Shown piece by piece: positions 10,853 to 23,102 of a stretch of 64,000 nt of DNA. The notes under the pieces were generated by a model. That model did no database searches. It worked only from the letters and a program-made list of their open reading frames with translations, and had not been told where the DNA came from. The stretch spans positions 21,116,001 to 21,180,000 of the forward strand of contig OX392545.1 in the NCBI GenBank assembly GCA_947623455.1, written 5' to 3'. How positions within the stretch are numbered: position 1 is the first letter of the stretch; each line of letters begins with the position of its first letter. The DNA comes from Mimachlamys varia (lineage: Eukaryota > Mollusca > Bivalvia > Pectinida > Pectinidae). Position numbers and translations under genes: made by a program.

Positions 10853-11534
10853 TATAAGCTTTATTTATTTGACAACAATTATGAAACAAATTATCCAACT
10901 TATATAAATTATTCTTGTTGGCACGAATGTATTTTTTTCGCGTGAAATTTCAATGCTTGCTTTCAGTTTGTTTAATTTTGCTGAAAGATCTATCGACATC
11001 TGTGGTCATTTTGGAACTCCATTCTATGTGAAGTGAAATCAATATTAATTATGATTAATTAGCTAAAGAAATATTTTTTTTCTCTGAAGTGAAAGATAAA
11101 GCAAACTTTGTGTTTATTTCTTCATGTCCGATGAGTGTTGCTGGGCTTCTCCGAAATAACACGTTGTTTGTGATAAAGTTATTGATGTGTCAATGGTAAT
11201 TAACTCGCAGGGACTAGCTACATTGTAACCGAGGGCGGTAAAACGGTTCCAGCGTTAATGGTCTTGCGCGTTGCCACAGGTCACGAGCATGCTGATTCAG
11301 CCTCGTTTTAAAGATGAATGTGATCAATAACAATTTTAACGAGCATGTTGTAATGGTATCGCAACCTTCAAGGTTCCTCGAATCTGTTTTCATGTTGTTT
11401 CCGTGAAATTTTCTATAAAAAAATAGTACACACCGACTACGAAAGAGATTCTAAAATTCAACATATTTGTTAAAAGGATAGTTGTAAATATCTCATGAAA
11501 TTTCGGAGTACACTGTTTTTCGACCTTATAACAG
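10853..11534. other. no recognised feature
   Basis: Unique AT-rich sequence. No repeat, gene or structured element recognised. Confidence 0.5.
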
Positions 11535-11690
11535 GTATAGTGATTTAGGAAAGCCTGATTTCCCGAAAAAATGTCCTACAAACGGTCAATACCTGACGAA
11601 TATCCCGCGTAAGCCTCGGATCACCGACCCAGACGTAGAGGGCTAGTGGTAGCAGAATGTCAGACACCTTAACCACCGACACGCTGATAT
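11535..11690 (-). mobile_element. diverged V-SINE copy (tRNA-derived head)
   Basis: On the minus strand ggtggttaaggtgtctgaca, then ctaccactagccctcta, matches the tRNA-like head of the element at 17094-17305 (gagtgattaaggtgtcccga, then ctaccaatagccctcca). Downstream, attgaccgt, then tttttcgggaaatcaggctt, aligns with its central domain. No target duplication found and the 3' end has decayed. Confidence 0.7.
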
Positions 11691-13204
11691 ACGATGTGTA
11701 CAAAATGTACCTATCGACTTTAGAACACCGAGTTCGGGGCATGTCAAACATCCTGATCAAATTCGTTGTCAGTATACATTTTATTTCATTAAGCTTATAC
11801 AAGTAAAAGTTCAATTTAAATTCAAAATATTGATGATACTTCAAGTCGTATCTAGAAGTTTTACGACACCCTTCCGGCTGAATGGATGTGATGACGCTTA
11901 TAAAGAGTCGAGGGAATCGACGGAGCGCGATAATAAAACGAAACGAAACGAATGTATTCTGATAGGTTACCCCAGTGTTAAAGAAATTGAAATCTCCAAG
12001 TATTTTGTCTAAAGATATTTTAATTTCGGTGCAATCTGTATATAGTATTGCGTGATGTTCGCCTTGGAATTCACATTGGTGTCATTGAGGCACGCTTTCT
12101 CACCTTGGAACACGCATGTGTCACAGAAATGGTGAGAAATGGGAATAATGCTGTTACAAAATTTTGATTTAATGGTAGTTTGAAAATAATCGATGCTTTG
12201 ATAATGGCGAGGTATGTACGAAGATATCCATCTGTGGACGTTAATTGCTAGCTTTACATTACGTGGATTGAGGGTAATAAGGGGGCATCATGTCGCGTGA
12301 AAATTAACTCACCTAATAATCGAACACTGGGGACGCTTAAACGATAACTTCAGTATTCATAGATACCGCAGAAGGCGTGTTAAAATCTCTTGATATGCCA
12401 GCGGTACATTTTACGGTCAATTAAATTGAATCATTGAATTATTTCAAATGGACTGAATTTAAAACTGAGATGCAAATTATCCCCTTTTGGCCTCTCAATG
12501 AGCTTCGGAAAGAGATATTGCCATGTAACATGGAATTATATAGCCCCGATCTTGATGTTTCCGTCACTGACTAAGATTAAAACACATATATGTAAACGAC
12601 TCGTCTATAAGCGTTGTTAAGATAGGTTGACGTAATACTACCCCTAGAGACAGGGTTTTAATCTTTTATTGTAAATATCAGGTGATATGAAATATTCTGA
12701 TTTTATATGAAAGATGATATTTTAGTATTGATGAGCCGTTTCGTCCAAGCTGACTAATTCGACATCGGTAAGCTATAAACATTTCTCTTGCGGAGTGTTT
12801 TGTTTATATCAAGCGATGATTTACGGGGATTCTGGGAAAATGATTAGAAGTTTAATATCTCATTTCATGATACAAAATGTATTTTGCGAAGTTAATTTCA
12901 ACGACATGATGTCATTTCTTGTTTATTTCACGTATTTTTAGTTAAGGCGCACACTAGTACATGCAACTGGACCAAACTGGTCTTGGTACGTATATACTTT
13001 AGCAGACTGTATCTCTGATTTTAATTTAAAATACGAATGATGTATCGATTCGCCGGCAGGAAGGAGTGAAATTGAGATATCTCCCTCGTGGCTACCGTTT
13101 GTCTACCCTGTAGGTATACATGTACGCTACGCCCGAAATATGCAGATTTCAGTATTGTGATTTTGTGGAGACAATCCGTATATCGCGACTATGTTCAGAG
13201 ACAT
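11691..13204. other. no recognised feature
   Basis: Unique sequence with only short random open frames. No repeat or structured element recognised. Confidence 0.5.
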
Positions 13205-13693
13205 ATTTTGTTGGACGGTGGCGCAGTGGTTAGCGTTTTTTTTACTAAGGTATAATAAACACAGGATCAGTGCTAGGAAGGATGACGTAACACACACACA
13301 TATGATGCACCTTTTGAATTTAGTCGAAAAAAATGAATTATACTGCATCATACAGCTGTTTCATCCTCCTCGGAGTCTTCCGTGATGCCAGGGACCAAAA
13401 GGTGTTAATCCGAAAATTCTAAACTACTGTAATGTAGAAGCAGAAGGGTCAGATGCGTAGAACTCTTTTAATTTATAAATTAAGAAGTAAAATCAAACTA
13501 GTTCTGCATGATTTCCAATCGTATATTAGGAAAATGTGTATATTATGTACCGTGCCACTACTCAAATGAGATTAACTGTGGCTATGGAGGCTCCAGCAAA
13601 CCTCGGGGACTTAAAAACCAATCAGCAAAGTCTACCACCCCCTATCATGAAAGATGACGTAACACACATATATGCGGTACCTTTTAAATTTAG
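13205..13693 (+). mobile_element. dispersed element family 2, copy A, with internal insertion
   Basis: It shares with the minus strand of 39382-39600, in the same order: gaaaaaaatgaatta(t/a)actgca, taatgtagaagcagaagggt, gtgtatattatgtaccgtgc, cactactcaaatgagattaa and ggctccagcaaacctcgg. Relative to that copy it carries about 90 extra bases after actgca (roughly 13346-13432). A direct repeat, gatgacgtaacacaca with a gcaccttttgaatttagt tail, borders the core at 13279-13325 and 13652-13693. At 13212 ggtggcgcagtggttagcg resembles a tRNA-type A box, but no B box follows. Confidence 0.75.
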
Positions 13694-14391
13694 TAAACTT
13701 TATATTACACGCATTTTCTAAAATCTAAAACAACGATCTTTTTACTATATACTATATGTCAATCACAAGATAGGCGATGCTTTTACATAGAATCTAATCT
13801 TGTTACCAAATCCATTGGCATATACTATTTATTGATATGCTTTCATACTGCATTATTATTGAATAAAGCTATTTAAAATTACAGTAATTATTGTGCGAAG
13901 CAAATATTATGATTAGGAAACTGTTTTGACGAATGTTTTATATTTTCATTAATAAAGTATCGCATATTCATATATTTGTCAGAGATACAAAAATTGACAT
14001 GTACATTGTAATGTATAAATATGTTCTCTTCGTTTCCGTTATCAAGGTTTGAAAAAAACTGACTTGGACAGATCTTCCTTGTCTATGATCTAACATATAA
14101 ACCATGCTACCTACATCAAATATATATTTACACATACAGTCACGGACTTAGATTAGTCCGTGATACAATTAACTACAATGTAATTGTACTCTAGCCAGAT
14201 ACACAAGGGCTAGACTGGCTATCAGCCCAATGGTTTATCAAAATTTTCTCAATTGCATGTTTTAAACTAGCTTATATCTACTAGTTTAGAACTTTCGAAA
14301 GAAATTACTTTTTTTTTTGTAAATGATACAAATTTATAAATGTTCATCTGTAATATTCTAGAGACGGGGGCCTGTCTACACCGGGCCATGT
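13694..14391. other. no recognised gene; small hairpin
   Basis: AT-rich and unique. A short perfect stem, tcacggact / agtccgtga, lies near 14140-14163. Nothing else recognised. Confidence 0.5.
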
Positions 14392-14480
14392 TTAACGCAT
14401 TCACCCCCGAAGACACAATTGAACTGTTCCAATACAAAGGTTAGAATAGTCCATGGTGAAGTTTCAGGGGAAAATGAGTT
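14392..14480 (+). repeat. short dispersed repeat, copy 2 (pair at 972)
   Basis: It carries cattcacccccgaagacac, ctgttccaatacaaaggtta and gtttcaggggaaaatgagtt, in the same order as 972-1062. Confidence 0.6.
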
Positions 14481-14968
14481 ACAATTTAACGCGTTACTTT
14501 TAATTTATAACACATATGTGGAGTTTTACTGACTTCCATCGAATGTATTTCTGGATAGCCCGGGGAGAGTGTACTTGAATGAATCATCCTCCCAAATTGC
14601 GTATAAAAATAATAGTTTACATTAGAAAGATGTGCTAACGATAAGCATTCGAGTATTTATCATTGAAATACTGGCTGGTGTGCAATGAGTGATGAAATGG
14701 AACTCCAGCACGTGCTGCCTATCTATCGGCAGGACATGTATGATAGTGCCCGTGTTGTTTAGATTACAGATGGGAGATTTGCATCAATAATTACAGTAAA
14801 GTAATGTTCATTACGTTTTAACGCCACTCAGTAACAGATCTATACAGTGTTTTTAAAAGTCTGGTTAGCTTTATACATACTTAATGTGAAAATCAGAGAG
14901 TACCGAAAGATCAACGGAACTGTTATTATGAGTTTTAAAACACACGTTACTCTACTTCTTTAAGACAA

Positions 14969-15235
14969 GGGCCCGTATTCATGAAACTGTTCCCATGCTC
15001 AGGCACGGATTCTGTGCTCAAGCCGGCTTTCTTGAAACTCACTTGAATCATGTCGAAGAATCAAAAAGCCATTGTAAATGTTGAAAACAGCTTTCGACTT
15101 ATGCCTCTTAATTTTTTTCCAAAACTTTGACAAAATTAGATTGTTTAAATAAATGATTTATAGTCATAACAAGAAATAAGTCTTGAGCACAGAATTCATA
15201 CTTGAGCATGAGAACGGTTTCATGAATACGGGCCC
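14969..15235. mobile_element. MITE with 54-bp terminal inverted repeats
   Basis: Left end gggcccgtattcatgaaact + gttcccatgctcag. The right end is its reverse complement with several substitutions (gagaacggtttcatgaatac + gggccc), and a shared inner ttctgtgctcaag closes the repeat. Size 267 bp, interior AT-rich and non-coding. The right edge abuts a truncated dispersed family 5 copy, so it probably inserted there. No obvious target duplication. Confidence 0.88.
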
Positions 15236-15237
15236 AG

Positions 15238-15352
15238 GAGTTTCAGAAGAGTAGACGTCTTTTGCTTCATCGACGACACCTGCCATTTGGGTCTAGTGTC
15301 ACATCCAAGTAAATGTCAGGTCTCAAAGTGAGAGCTGAGGCATCATTGTAAA
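15238..15352 (-). mobile_element. dispersed family 5, copy 1 (truncated)
   Basis: The minus strand reads gatgcctcagctctcacttt, then acatttacttggatgtgac, then gtcgtcgatgaagcaaaaga, and stops at ctcttctgaaactcct next to the MITE. Homologous to copies at 22582, 26830 and 47990. Confidence 0.8.
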
Positions 15353-16591
15353 TATATGTAAAGTATTTACAGAAATGTTGTCACCTCATCGCTAAGATTG
15401 CACATAGAACAAGAGTCCGCCATTTTCATTTCAATACACTGAAATGATTATTTGTTTCTATTTGTAAATTTAAGTTTTAAATTTCAAGTTAATTTGAATC
15501 ACAAATCAGTAAACTCGACTACAATCTTATAGGCCTGTAAACGAAGCATAGTAAGATCAATAAAAATAGACTGTACAGCACGTGCTTCTGCATGCCTGCA
15601 ATATCTTACTTATGTGATATGTATAATCTATCTCATGCTGTTTAGAAATCATTGCGAAATACCGTTGTTAAAGAGTACTGTTGAGTTGAATGGAAGCGAG
15701 AGTTTTGCATCAAGGTCATGATTGCCGAGAGAGTCAGCGCACTGGATAGAAACGTAGAATACGGCATCATTTCGGTAAAATGCTAAAAGTGTTTTGATTA
15801 GCAATTTAAGTCTTCTTAAATGTTTGAATATTCGTGATGAATTAAACTATAGATATATAAAAAGCGGCTCATTAAGTTTCTTAGGAACTTGTTTTTGTGT
15901 TCAAATGCAGTTTTAATGTATTTGCCTTAAATAAGCATGTAAGAGTTCAAAGTGCGGAGATTGACCTAAACGACGTCATCCTTAGTCAGGTTCAAAATGG
16001 GAGCAAAAGGTTATACAGACCCTCCTGGCAGATCGTTTCGGAACTCCTCGGACGGCTAATTGCATCTTTATAATATCATTTGAAAGAATTCGGGAGACTC
16101 GGTCATGACTGTATTAGTGAATATGCCGAAGAGTTCCGAGTGCAGTCGTACACGTTTCTTTTTTTATTAAATTAGTGCAGGTTATAGATAATTGACAGTA
16201 AATGCTCTATATAACGTGTTCGGCGTTACTTAACACGGTTTGTTAGATTTCGCCTCTGATGTTAAAGTGATCGGAACTAATTACTCCAGATAACGTATAC
16301 ACGCACACACGAGGGTTTAATGGTAAGCTTATCGAGAAGTTAACGTAACATTTCATAGAAAAATATCGTAAAAAATGATAATTAGATTCTATTTATACAG
16401 AATTGTAAACCGATATTTTGAGAAAGGAAAACCAGTTACCTGTTAATTGTTAAATGGTTTGAAACTTATCAAGTTGAAGAACCCTTCAAGCTGATGGAAC
16501 AGCAGACACCCTACTTAGGATGTCCAATTAAGTTTAATTTACCCGGTATGTTACAATTTAGTTTATAATCACGTACGTCAGTCAGATACAT
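15353..16591. other. no recognised feature
   Basis: Unique sequence. No repeat, RNA or protein gene recognised. Confidence 0.5.
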
Positions 16592-16740
16592 GTACTGTGT
16601 TCAGTAGTGGGAGCGGAGATGTTCCGAGGGACATATATAAATGTACTGTGTTCAGTAGTGGGAGCGGAGATGTTCCGAGGGACATATATAAATGTACCGT
16701 GTTCAGCAGTGGGAGCAGGGATGTTCCGGGCGCTCACGAA
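16592..16740. repeat. 51-bp tandem repeat, about 3 copies
   Basis: Starts of gta(c)tgtgttcagtagtggg at 16592 and 16643, and gtaccgtgttcagcagtggg at 16694. The first two copies are essentially identical and the third is diverged. 51 bp equals 17 codons, so both strands stay open (a repeated Arg-Asn-Ile-Ser-Ala-Pro-Thr on minus), which is not evidence for a gene. Confidence 0.92.
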
Positions 16741-17083
16741 CCGCAGCCCTCTTAAATATTTTTCTTTTTCTTTATTTCTATTCCATTTGGTAATCCGACA
16801 ATCCTGGTGTATATTTGTAGCCCAACGTGCTTTAGAATGTAGCAAAGAGGTACCGGTAGCGCTGGGGTCATTATAAGTCAGTACGGGGCAGCTGTAGAAA
16901 CGACGGGGGCGGTGATGGAAAACCTTGGACACTAATAAAATTATAGCGGTTTGATTAGTTTGTTTACGTTTCGGTTAATGTTTGTACCGCCAACGTTGTA
17001 TAAGGTTGATGTATTGGTTAACAATGTCGGTCAGAAGAATGCGGTAAGTGAGCAGGTCAATTTCTGTTCCGACGGCTCCTTAT

Positions 17084-17315
17084 CAGAAGACAATTGGGTT
17101 TGGTTTATTTTGTTTACGTCCTAGGGTCATTTAAGGACGTGCCATGTTTTGGAGGTGGGGGAAAGCTGGAGTACCCAGAAAAAAACAACGACCTACGGTC
17201 AGTACCCTGTAAATGCCCCACGTGGGTTTAAAACTCGCAACCGAGAGTTGGAGGGCTATTGGTAGAATGTCGGGACACCTTAATCACTCGGCCACCACGG
17301 CCCTGCAGAAGACAA
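17084..17315 (-). mobile_element. complete V-SINE with 10-bp target duplication
   Basis: Body 17094-17305, flanked by perfect direct repeats cagaagacaa (17084-17093 and 17306-17315). On the minus strand a tRNA-like head (gtggccgagtgattaaggtg, B-box-like ggttgcgag) is followed by the conserved domain tctgggtactccagctttcc, ccacctccaaaacatgg, then ccttaaatgaccctaggac and an aaacaaaataaaccaaac tail. The domain identifies the V-SINE superfamily. The molluscan member RUDI is the closest I know, from memory. Confidence 0.88.
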
Positions 17316-18138
17316 AGAGAACCACCCATTCAATTGAGACCACAGATTTAATTGTTAATGTTTGTCGCCACTTATGCCTATCTAAAAGGATTAAATCCGA
17401 TATAATATTCAGTTCAGTGTCCTATGGGAGACAACAGTATGATTGTAGAAAGCAATGAAACAGCACCAAAATTACACGACAAGGAATCGTTTCTTCATAC
17501 ATAAAAGCACTTTTGAAAATTAGAGTACTTTTCGAAAATCAAATTCAATTACAGGTTATCAGCCGCATATATTTGATGGAAAGAAGATAAATGTGACTTT
17601 TAATGCCACTATATAGAAATAAAGTAAGACTTTCGTACCAGAATGTAGACACTTACAAGCCTATCAGGACTGATGACGCATGTCTGTAGGAGTGTGTACG
17701 GTGGTAATTACCCACAATCCTGCAGCACATCCTGTTTTACTGTCGTACGTCAAAATTGAGGCATGGGAAATCAGCCAAAGGTCTAGATAAAAGTACACGG
17801 CGGGCCGTACGTTCATGGTATTTAAATTCGTGGTTTTATGTGTGTATTCGTAGTGAGTCTGAAATGAAATAATTTAACGACTTTTACTGAAACTTATACA
17901 TAGATTTGGTTAATTGATCAGGGTTGACGTCATATCATTGATGAAGTATACATATCAAGGATGTTCCTCTTTATAGGTTGCATGCATGTAGCATGTATGT
18001 TCTAATGTATGTGTGTGTCAGCAACAGGGTATGTCGTAATATTGCAGATCTGATGGCGGCTTTATAGTGCTGTCCTGCTGAAATACTATATCGAAGACAC
18101 CCTGTATAACAACTCGGCTCGTATTTAACTGTAACCTA
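17316..18138. other. no recognised gene; one CRE octamer
   Basis: Unique sequence. A perfect TGACGTCA lies at 17935-17942. A short GCATGC/ATGTATG-rich stretch lies at 17975-18020. Confidence 0.5.
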
Positions 18139-18488
18139 ATTATAATAATAATAATTCGAGGTTCTTATATACCGCTTTATCACGACCTTAAAGGGCGCCT
18201 CAAAGCGGTTCACAAATTATTATCCGTGGTTATAGGGCCTTAGCAACCAGCCAATATCGTTCTCAACTCCCTGGGGAGCATACAACCGGTGCTGCCATTT
18301 CGGCGCTCACAGCTAACATTCTACAATTTCTAGCACTACCCACCCACGTACTCATTTACAGCTGAGTAGACTGGAACAAGCAGAGTAAAGTATCTTGCTC
18401 AAGGATACAACACAAGTGTCATGAACGGGACTCGAACTCGCAACCCTTCGATCACGAGCCCGGCGTCCTACCACTAGACCAACTCACA
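18139..18488 (-). mobile_element. tRNA-derived SINE, ~350 bp, (ATT)n tail
   Basis: On the minus strand it starts gtgagttggtctagtggtag with a perfect A box (tggtctagtgg) and a B box (gagttcgagtccc at 18427-18440 complement). Then follow tgtatccttgagcaagatac, cagctgtaaatgagtac and a LINE-like end aagcggtatataagaacctc with an (att)n tail at 18141-18152. It is a complete, little-decayed element of a family different from the V-SINEs here. No convincing target duplication was found. Confidence 0.85.
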
Positions 18489-18493
18489 TGTCG

Positions 18494-18705
18494 GGGACTT
18501 ATTGTTCTGTAACCATGGCAACACAGGTCATGGACTTATTGTTCTGTAACCATGGCAACACAGAGGTCCGGACTTATTGTTCTGTTATCATGGCAAGACA
18601 GGTCAGGAACTGATTGTTCTGTTACCATGGCCACACGAGGGTCAGGGACTCATTTTATTTTTAGCATTGTAAAAAGAGGTCAGTGGTTTATTGGGCTGTT
18701 ATATG
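18494..18705 (+). repeat. 37-39-bp tandem repeat, 5-6 decaying units
   Basis: Units of ggacttattgttctgtaacc + atggcaacacaggtca start at about 18495, 18533, 18571, 18608 and 18647, with increasing divergence to the right. The array abuts the 5' end of the SINE. Confidence 0.88.
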
Positions 18706-20590
18706 TTCCGTTGATACATTTGTGCTGTTACCATAGATACATATACATGTACATTTCAGAGGAAATATGCACGTCAACACTATTCGGTTTTTTGTAATTT
18801 ACATGTTCAGTGTATCTAGGTTAATGTACACAGAATTAACTGAAAACATACAAATATCACTTGGTGTAATTCCTCGGACATGAAAGTGTCTGAAGCCGTT
18901 TATACCGAGGTTTTAACGAGATCAGTGAGTTTGGTCTGACAATACCGTACAAGTGACTCCGATCAGTCAGGAAAGCAAATCGAATAACATTATGTTGAGA
19001 TACATGTACTTGTAGGATCTCCGGCCCAGACAACTGTATGTATTATACATTATATGAGTGTCCCTTTAAACACACTTTGCATAGACTGGAGTCTCTTAGA
19101 AGTTAAACGTTGTTTTCATATTATGAAAAAACGAGCACTTTTCTATTTGAATCCGATAATGTTTTGTTTAAGTATATATTTATAAGTGAACAGCTGCTTT
19201 TCGGCTTTAAAACTTAAATCCTTGTTTGTTTTATTTCTAATAAAGATGTTATCATAACTCATCCGTACGTTATCTATTGTTGGTTAGAGTCCTAAACAAC
19301 ACTTAGACCTTCGTAGCGTCATCGGCTGTGTCAACATTACAGTAATATAACGGATTATAAATAATACCCTTAATATCCTGACACATTCAAGTCCCGGGGC
19401 ACGGGTCTTGTGTTGACTTTTATAAATATTATTTTTATGGTGAAAAATTGTTTTCTGAAATATAAAATATTTAAAGGTGCTTAGTGACACTCTTTTTAAA
19501 GATTCCCACTGGAAAGTGATGAGGTAAAATAAAAGGTAAATACATTTTTGATCCCCCGTTTAGTATTGTGTAGTACTTTTAGACCAGTAGATTTTTTTCA
19601 TGTACGGTGTACATGTACATATATAAACACCAAGTGGGTGACATATAGGTAAGCTTACACGATCGTCAATGTAACATATTTTAAATTATTTAACGAGTTT
19701 AATAAATTACATATTACATTCACACGAGTGTAAGATTCTATTTATCACGTAACTTATATTCACGAGAAATACGCCGAAACTCTCAAGTTCTTTCTTTAAA
19801 TGAAAGGCAAGTTTCTACTTTGACGGTACGATTTTTACTACCGAGACAATCATATGACGTCATTAATAAGTATTGTAAAATATCGAAAGCAAGTCACGTA
19901 TATTTGACTTTAATTATATCACACGTTTTCAAATAATAATCTTTTAAATGTATTAAATCCGTGAACTTAAATATACAAAACATCGGAATACAAATGTAAC
20001 ATTGAAACCAGTTTCCTGCAGGCCCAAAGAAATTCCGTGTTATGTATACAATGTATGTATGTTTGAAGGATAATAGCGACAGTACGGACACATTAAGTCT
20101 ATCCGCCAGACTTGACAATTTGTCCGTATTGTCGCTGCTACAGGTTCTGATCGGTGATATAAGTATTAATATTATGCCTCTTTCATGTCTGATGAAATTT
20201 CAGTAAAACTTTCGCGTCTCCACAGTGTCGTATAAATGTATATAAAATCGGTAAGGTTTCTGTGACCCAATTCGGCGCGGATAAAACGTCTAGAATATAA
20301 TAAATATTTTGTAATTTGGCTCAGTACGATTTACGGCCGTATAAAGTGTATAATAGGACGATTTGTATTACGCTGTTACCGTTAACCCGATATTCTGCAT
20401 TATCAGGACAGTAATAATATTGACAGGAGCCAGGTCGACCAGCCAGAGTCCACGAAGAGTATAAACGGTTTAAGTACACCTGTCCGCAGTTGGCCCGGCT
20501 AACCCCTTCTGACTGACTCTAACGTACACCAAAACCCTGATAAAGTATTCATTCCATATTTTGATACAGAAAAGATTGCTATAATATATT
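18706..20590. other. no recognised gene; one CRE octamer
   Basis: Unique AT-rich sequence. TGACGTCA at 19855-19862. No gene or repeat recognised. Confidence 0.5.
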
Positions 20591-20706
20591 ACCCTTGTGT
20601 GGTGTAAAATGAGAAATCTCAATCTTGTGGTAAGATTTATGAATTCTTAACTTTATAAATCTTATCTCGAGTGTGGAGATTTCTTATTTGACATTGCACA
20701 GGGGTA
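20591..20706. repeat. foldback, ~55-bp imperfect arms
   Basis: Left arm acccttgtgtggtgtaaaat + gagaaatctc, then taagatttatgaa. The right arm contains ataaatcttatctcgagtgt + ggagatttcttatttgacat and ends gcacaggggta. It lies 3 bp from the next MITE, so both may be parts of one composite element. Confidence 0.8.
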
Positions 20707-20709
20707 GGC

Positions 20710-20907
20710 GATTATTTTTCCCTCACACTTTCCTGTCGTAAAGTAAGCTGTAATAGTGAAACACGCGCACGTAACATGTGTATTCGAAAACGTTCACGGT
20801 ACAACTAGAATTACGTCATCAATTTTAACAGTGCGTCTGCCATTGATGATTGCGGGAGGTGCTGTGTTCGCCATTTTTACCGGAGGAAAGTGTGAGAGAA
20901 AATTATC
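20710..20907. mobile_element. MITE, copy 1 (pair at 49262)
   Basis: Left end gattatttttccctcacact + ttcctgtcgtaaa. The right end tttaccggaggaaagtgtga + gagaaaattatc is its inverted complement (about 30 bp). The interior holds tgtaatagtgaaacacgcgc and gtgcgtctgccattgatgat. The same order of motifs is seen at 49262-49494. Confidence 0.75.
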
Positions 20908-22581
20908 AATAACCACTGTGTTATGACGACAGCGAAATATCAACCCTTTGGATAAGATCTTGAAGTTTAGCTCTCGGTTAAGCCTTGCGCTAAGAGGACT
21001 GCATTTTAATCAAATTGATATTTTTCGTCATGTTTGTCTTATGAAAATCTAAAGAAGTTCTTTTCCCGTCGATTTCAAAACCCTTATATCTCTGAAATAA
21101 GCCCAATGACCAACAGGTTTCTGTAATTTTGCTCATTTCTGATTTATTATATGTAAAATTAATAAAAATAACTTTCTTTCATGAAAAGTGTATTTAACAA
21201 ATCCTCAAGAGTCAGCTTCCTAAACTTGAATTCATTGTAGACCAATCCATTTCAGGTCAATCTCCTTAGAGCTTAGCGGATTCCATATCCTGGTCGATGT
21301 TCCCTTGGATACGAAACCCGCTCTTTACGTTACAGTGTAATATGTTTTATGTAAAATTGAAAGAACCACAAATGTGCATGGTACCGGTCGTCTGAACTCT
21401 TATTTAAAATCTTATATAAATTTTGAACGAAGTTAATACAAACATTCGTGTATTACAGAACAAGAATTTTAATTCGATGAGAATTGTTAAAAGCTTACAC
21501 AAGCAATCGAAATCTAGGGAAAGTCTGTCTAATACACAATTTCTATGGAAACAAATCCAATCATTGGAATTTGTCGAGTTTGTATATTTGAATTTTTATA
21601 ACAGGGAAATGAAAGCCACAGTAAATGCATTAAACCTACATGTATTTCCGCTCGCATATAAAGTCACGTGATATGTACATATTTGGTGGAATCAAAAAGC
21701 CATGATTCGGATGTTGTCCTTTGTTACTTTCGATACATGTTGGGCGCGTGTCAGTATATATTGAATCAGTCAGCCTCGTTTTCGTGTAATCACGTGAGAG
21801 CACAAGGGAGATACATATAAACCTTAAGGCTATCGTGCGAACATTGAAGCAAAAATGTCGTTACAAGTTGCCATTTGAATACACCATCGTGCCGAGAGGT
21901 ATGGAACGGTTAGATAGGTGTGATAAAAACACCCAGAATCCCCTTTATAAAGGTTTTTTTTACTGCAAATGTCTGCGAGTCGTATCGCTTTGGAAACAAC
22001 ATCTCTGTAATGGTACGCCTGCATCAATACATGTTATGACGCAGACACGACGCACGTGACGGTATTCTTCTCGCTCTGGATGTTGAAAAACCTTTTTTAA
22101 GTGAGCTTAAAATGCGGTAAATTGCGTATAAATATGGCTGGAGTTTGTTTAAACTCCACGATTCTTTCCTTTTTGGTAACCGGTAAAAGACTGACGTGTT
22201 TTTATTTAACAACATTCTGGACTACATTCTGGGTTTTATCACGATTCAATGATATCTTTCATGTAACCCCCATCGCTGTAAGGAGATTAATCAATGAACA
22301 AAAAACCGTATTATGTTAACGGATTTTCTCTCTTTTTTTTTTAATGTGCTTCATTTTCTGGAATAAACGGAAATATAAGAGTAGACACGTGCAAGTATCA
22401 TAGACATTTATTATTTTTTTATTTCATATGCCAGCAAAGCAGCTTAGTTCCAATTCGTTACGTACTATATTCCCTGTAAAACGTTCAGCATGTAGGGGAA
22501 TGGCGGCAACCGGTTCACCCGTGGTCAGTATAATGTGACGGGGCGGAACATTATAGTGTGTTTACTTTGTTGTTATTGACA
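20908..22581. other. no recognised feature
   Basis: Unique sequence with short unrelated open frames on both strands. None matches a family I know. No repeat recognised. Confidence 0.45.
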
Positions 22582-22790
22582 GTGATCCTCAGTTCTCTTT
22601 TTGAGAACTTGATGTTTACTTGGATGTGACAAAGATTAATATGGCGGGCGTCATCGATGAAGCAGAAGACGCTTACTCTTCCGGAACACCTGGTCTAATT
22701 CTCTTGTGCTTTAACGAGAGTCTCTATTTTGAGTTCAGATTATTTTTTTGTTGACGCTTTGGTATTCTCTGATTTGTTTTTGTTCTCGGT
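22582..22790 (+). mobile_element. dispersed family 5, copy 2
   Basis: It contains tgatcctcagttctcttttt, tttacttggatgtgacaaag, atggcgggcgtcatcgatga, agcagaagacgcttactctt + ccggaacacctggtctaatt, and a T-rich right part (tctgatttgtttttgttctc). It aligns with 15238, 26830 and 47990. The central piece stays open as a peptide beginning MAGVIDEAEDAYSSGTPGL in this copy, but copies differ by frameshifts and substitutions. Confidence 0.85.
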
Positions 22791-23102
22791 GCCTTCGGCA
22801 CACGTACATGTATTTCAGTAGGTAATATCGTGCCCGAGCTATCACAAAGATAAGGTACACCAGCATACGCTTTCTTAGGCACACAATCACCTATACACGC
22901 TTACCCAGCACACAAAGATGCGCGTCCTGAAACAGGACGTTTAAGTAAACGAAACCTGTTCCACATGTTGGTTAACTACAATCACCTCCTTCCAAAGAAA
23001 AGCGTTTCGAATGTCGACCTTGAGCGTCCTTATAACACCGTTTTAACGTTTGATAACAATGTAAACCTTTTCACAAGTGCGAATGTATAATCCTTTTGTG
23101 GA

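Noticed and set aside
13205..13260. tRNA-like A box ggtggcgcagtggttagcg as a new SINE
   Set aside because: No B box and no SINE domain follow. At best a truncated head.
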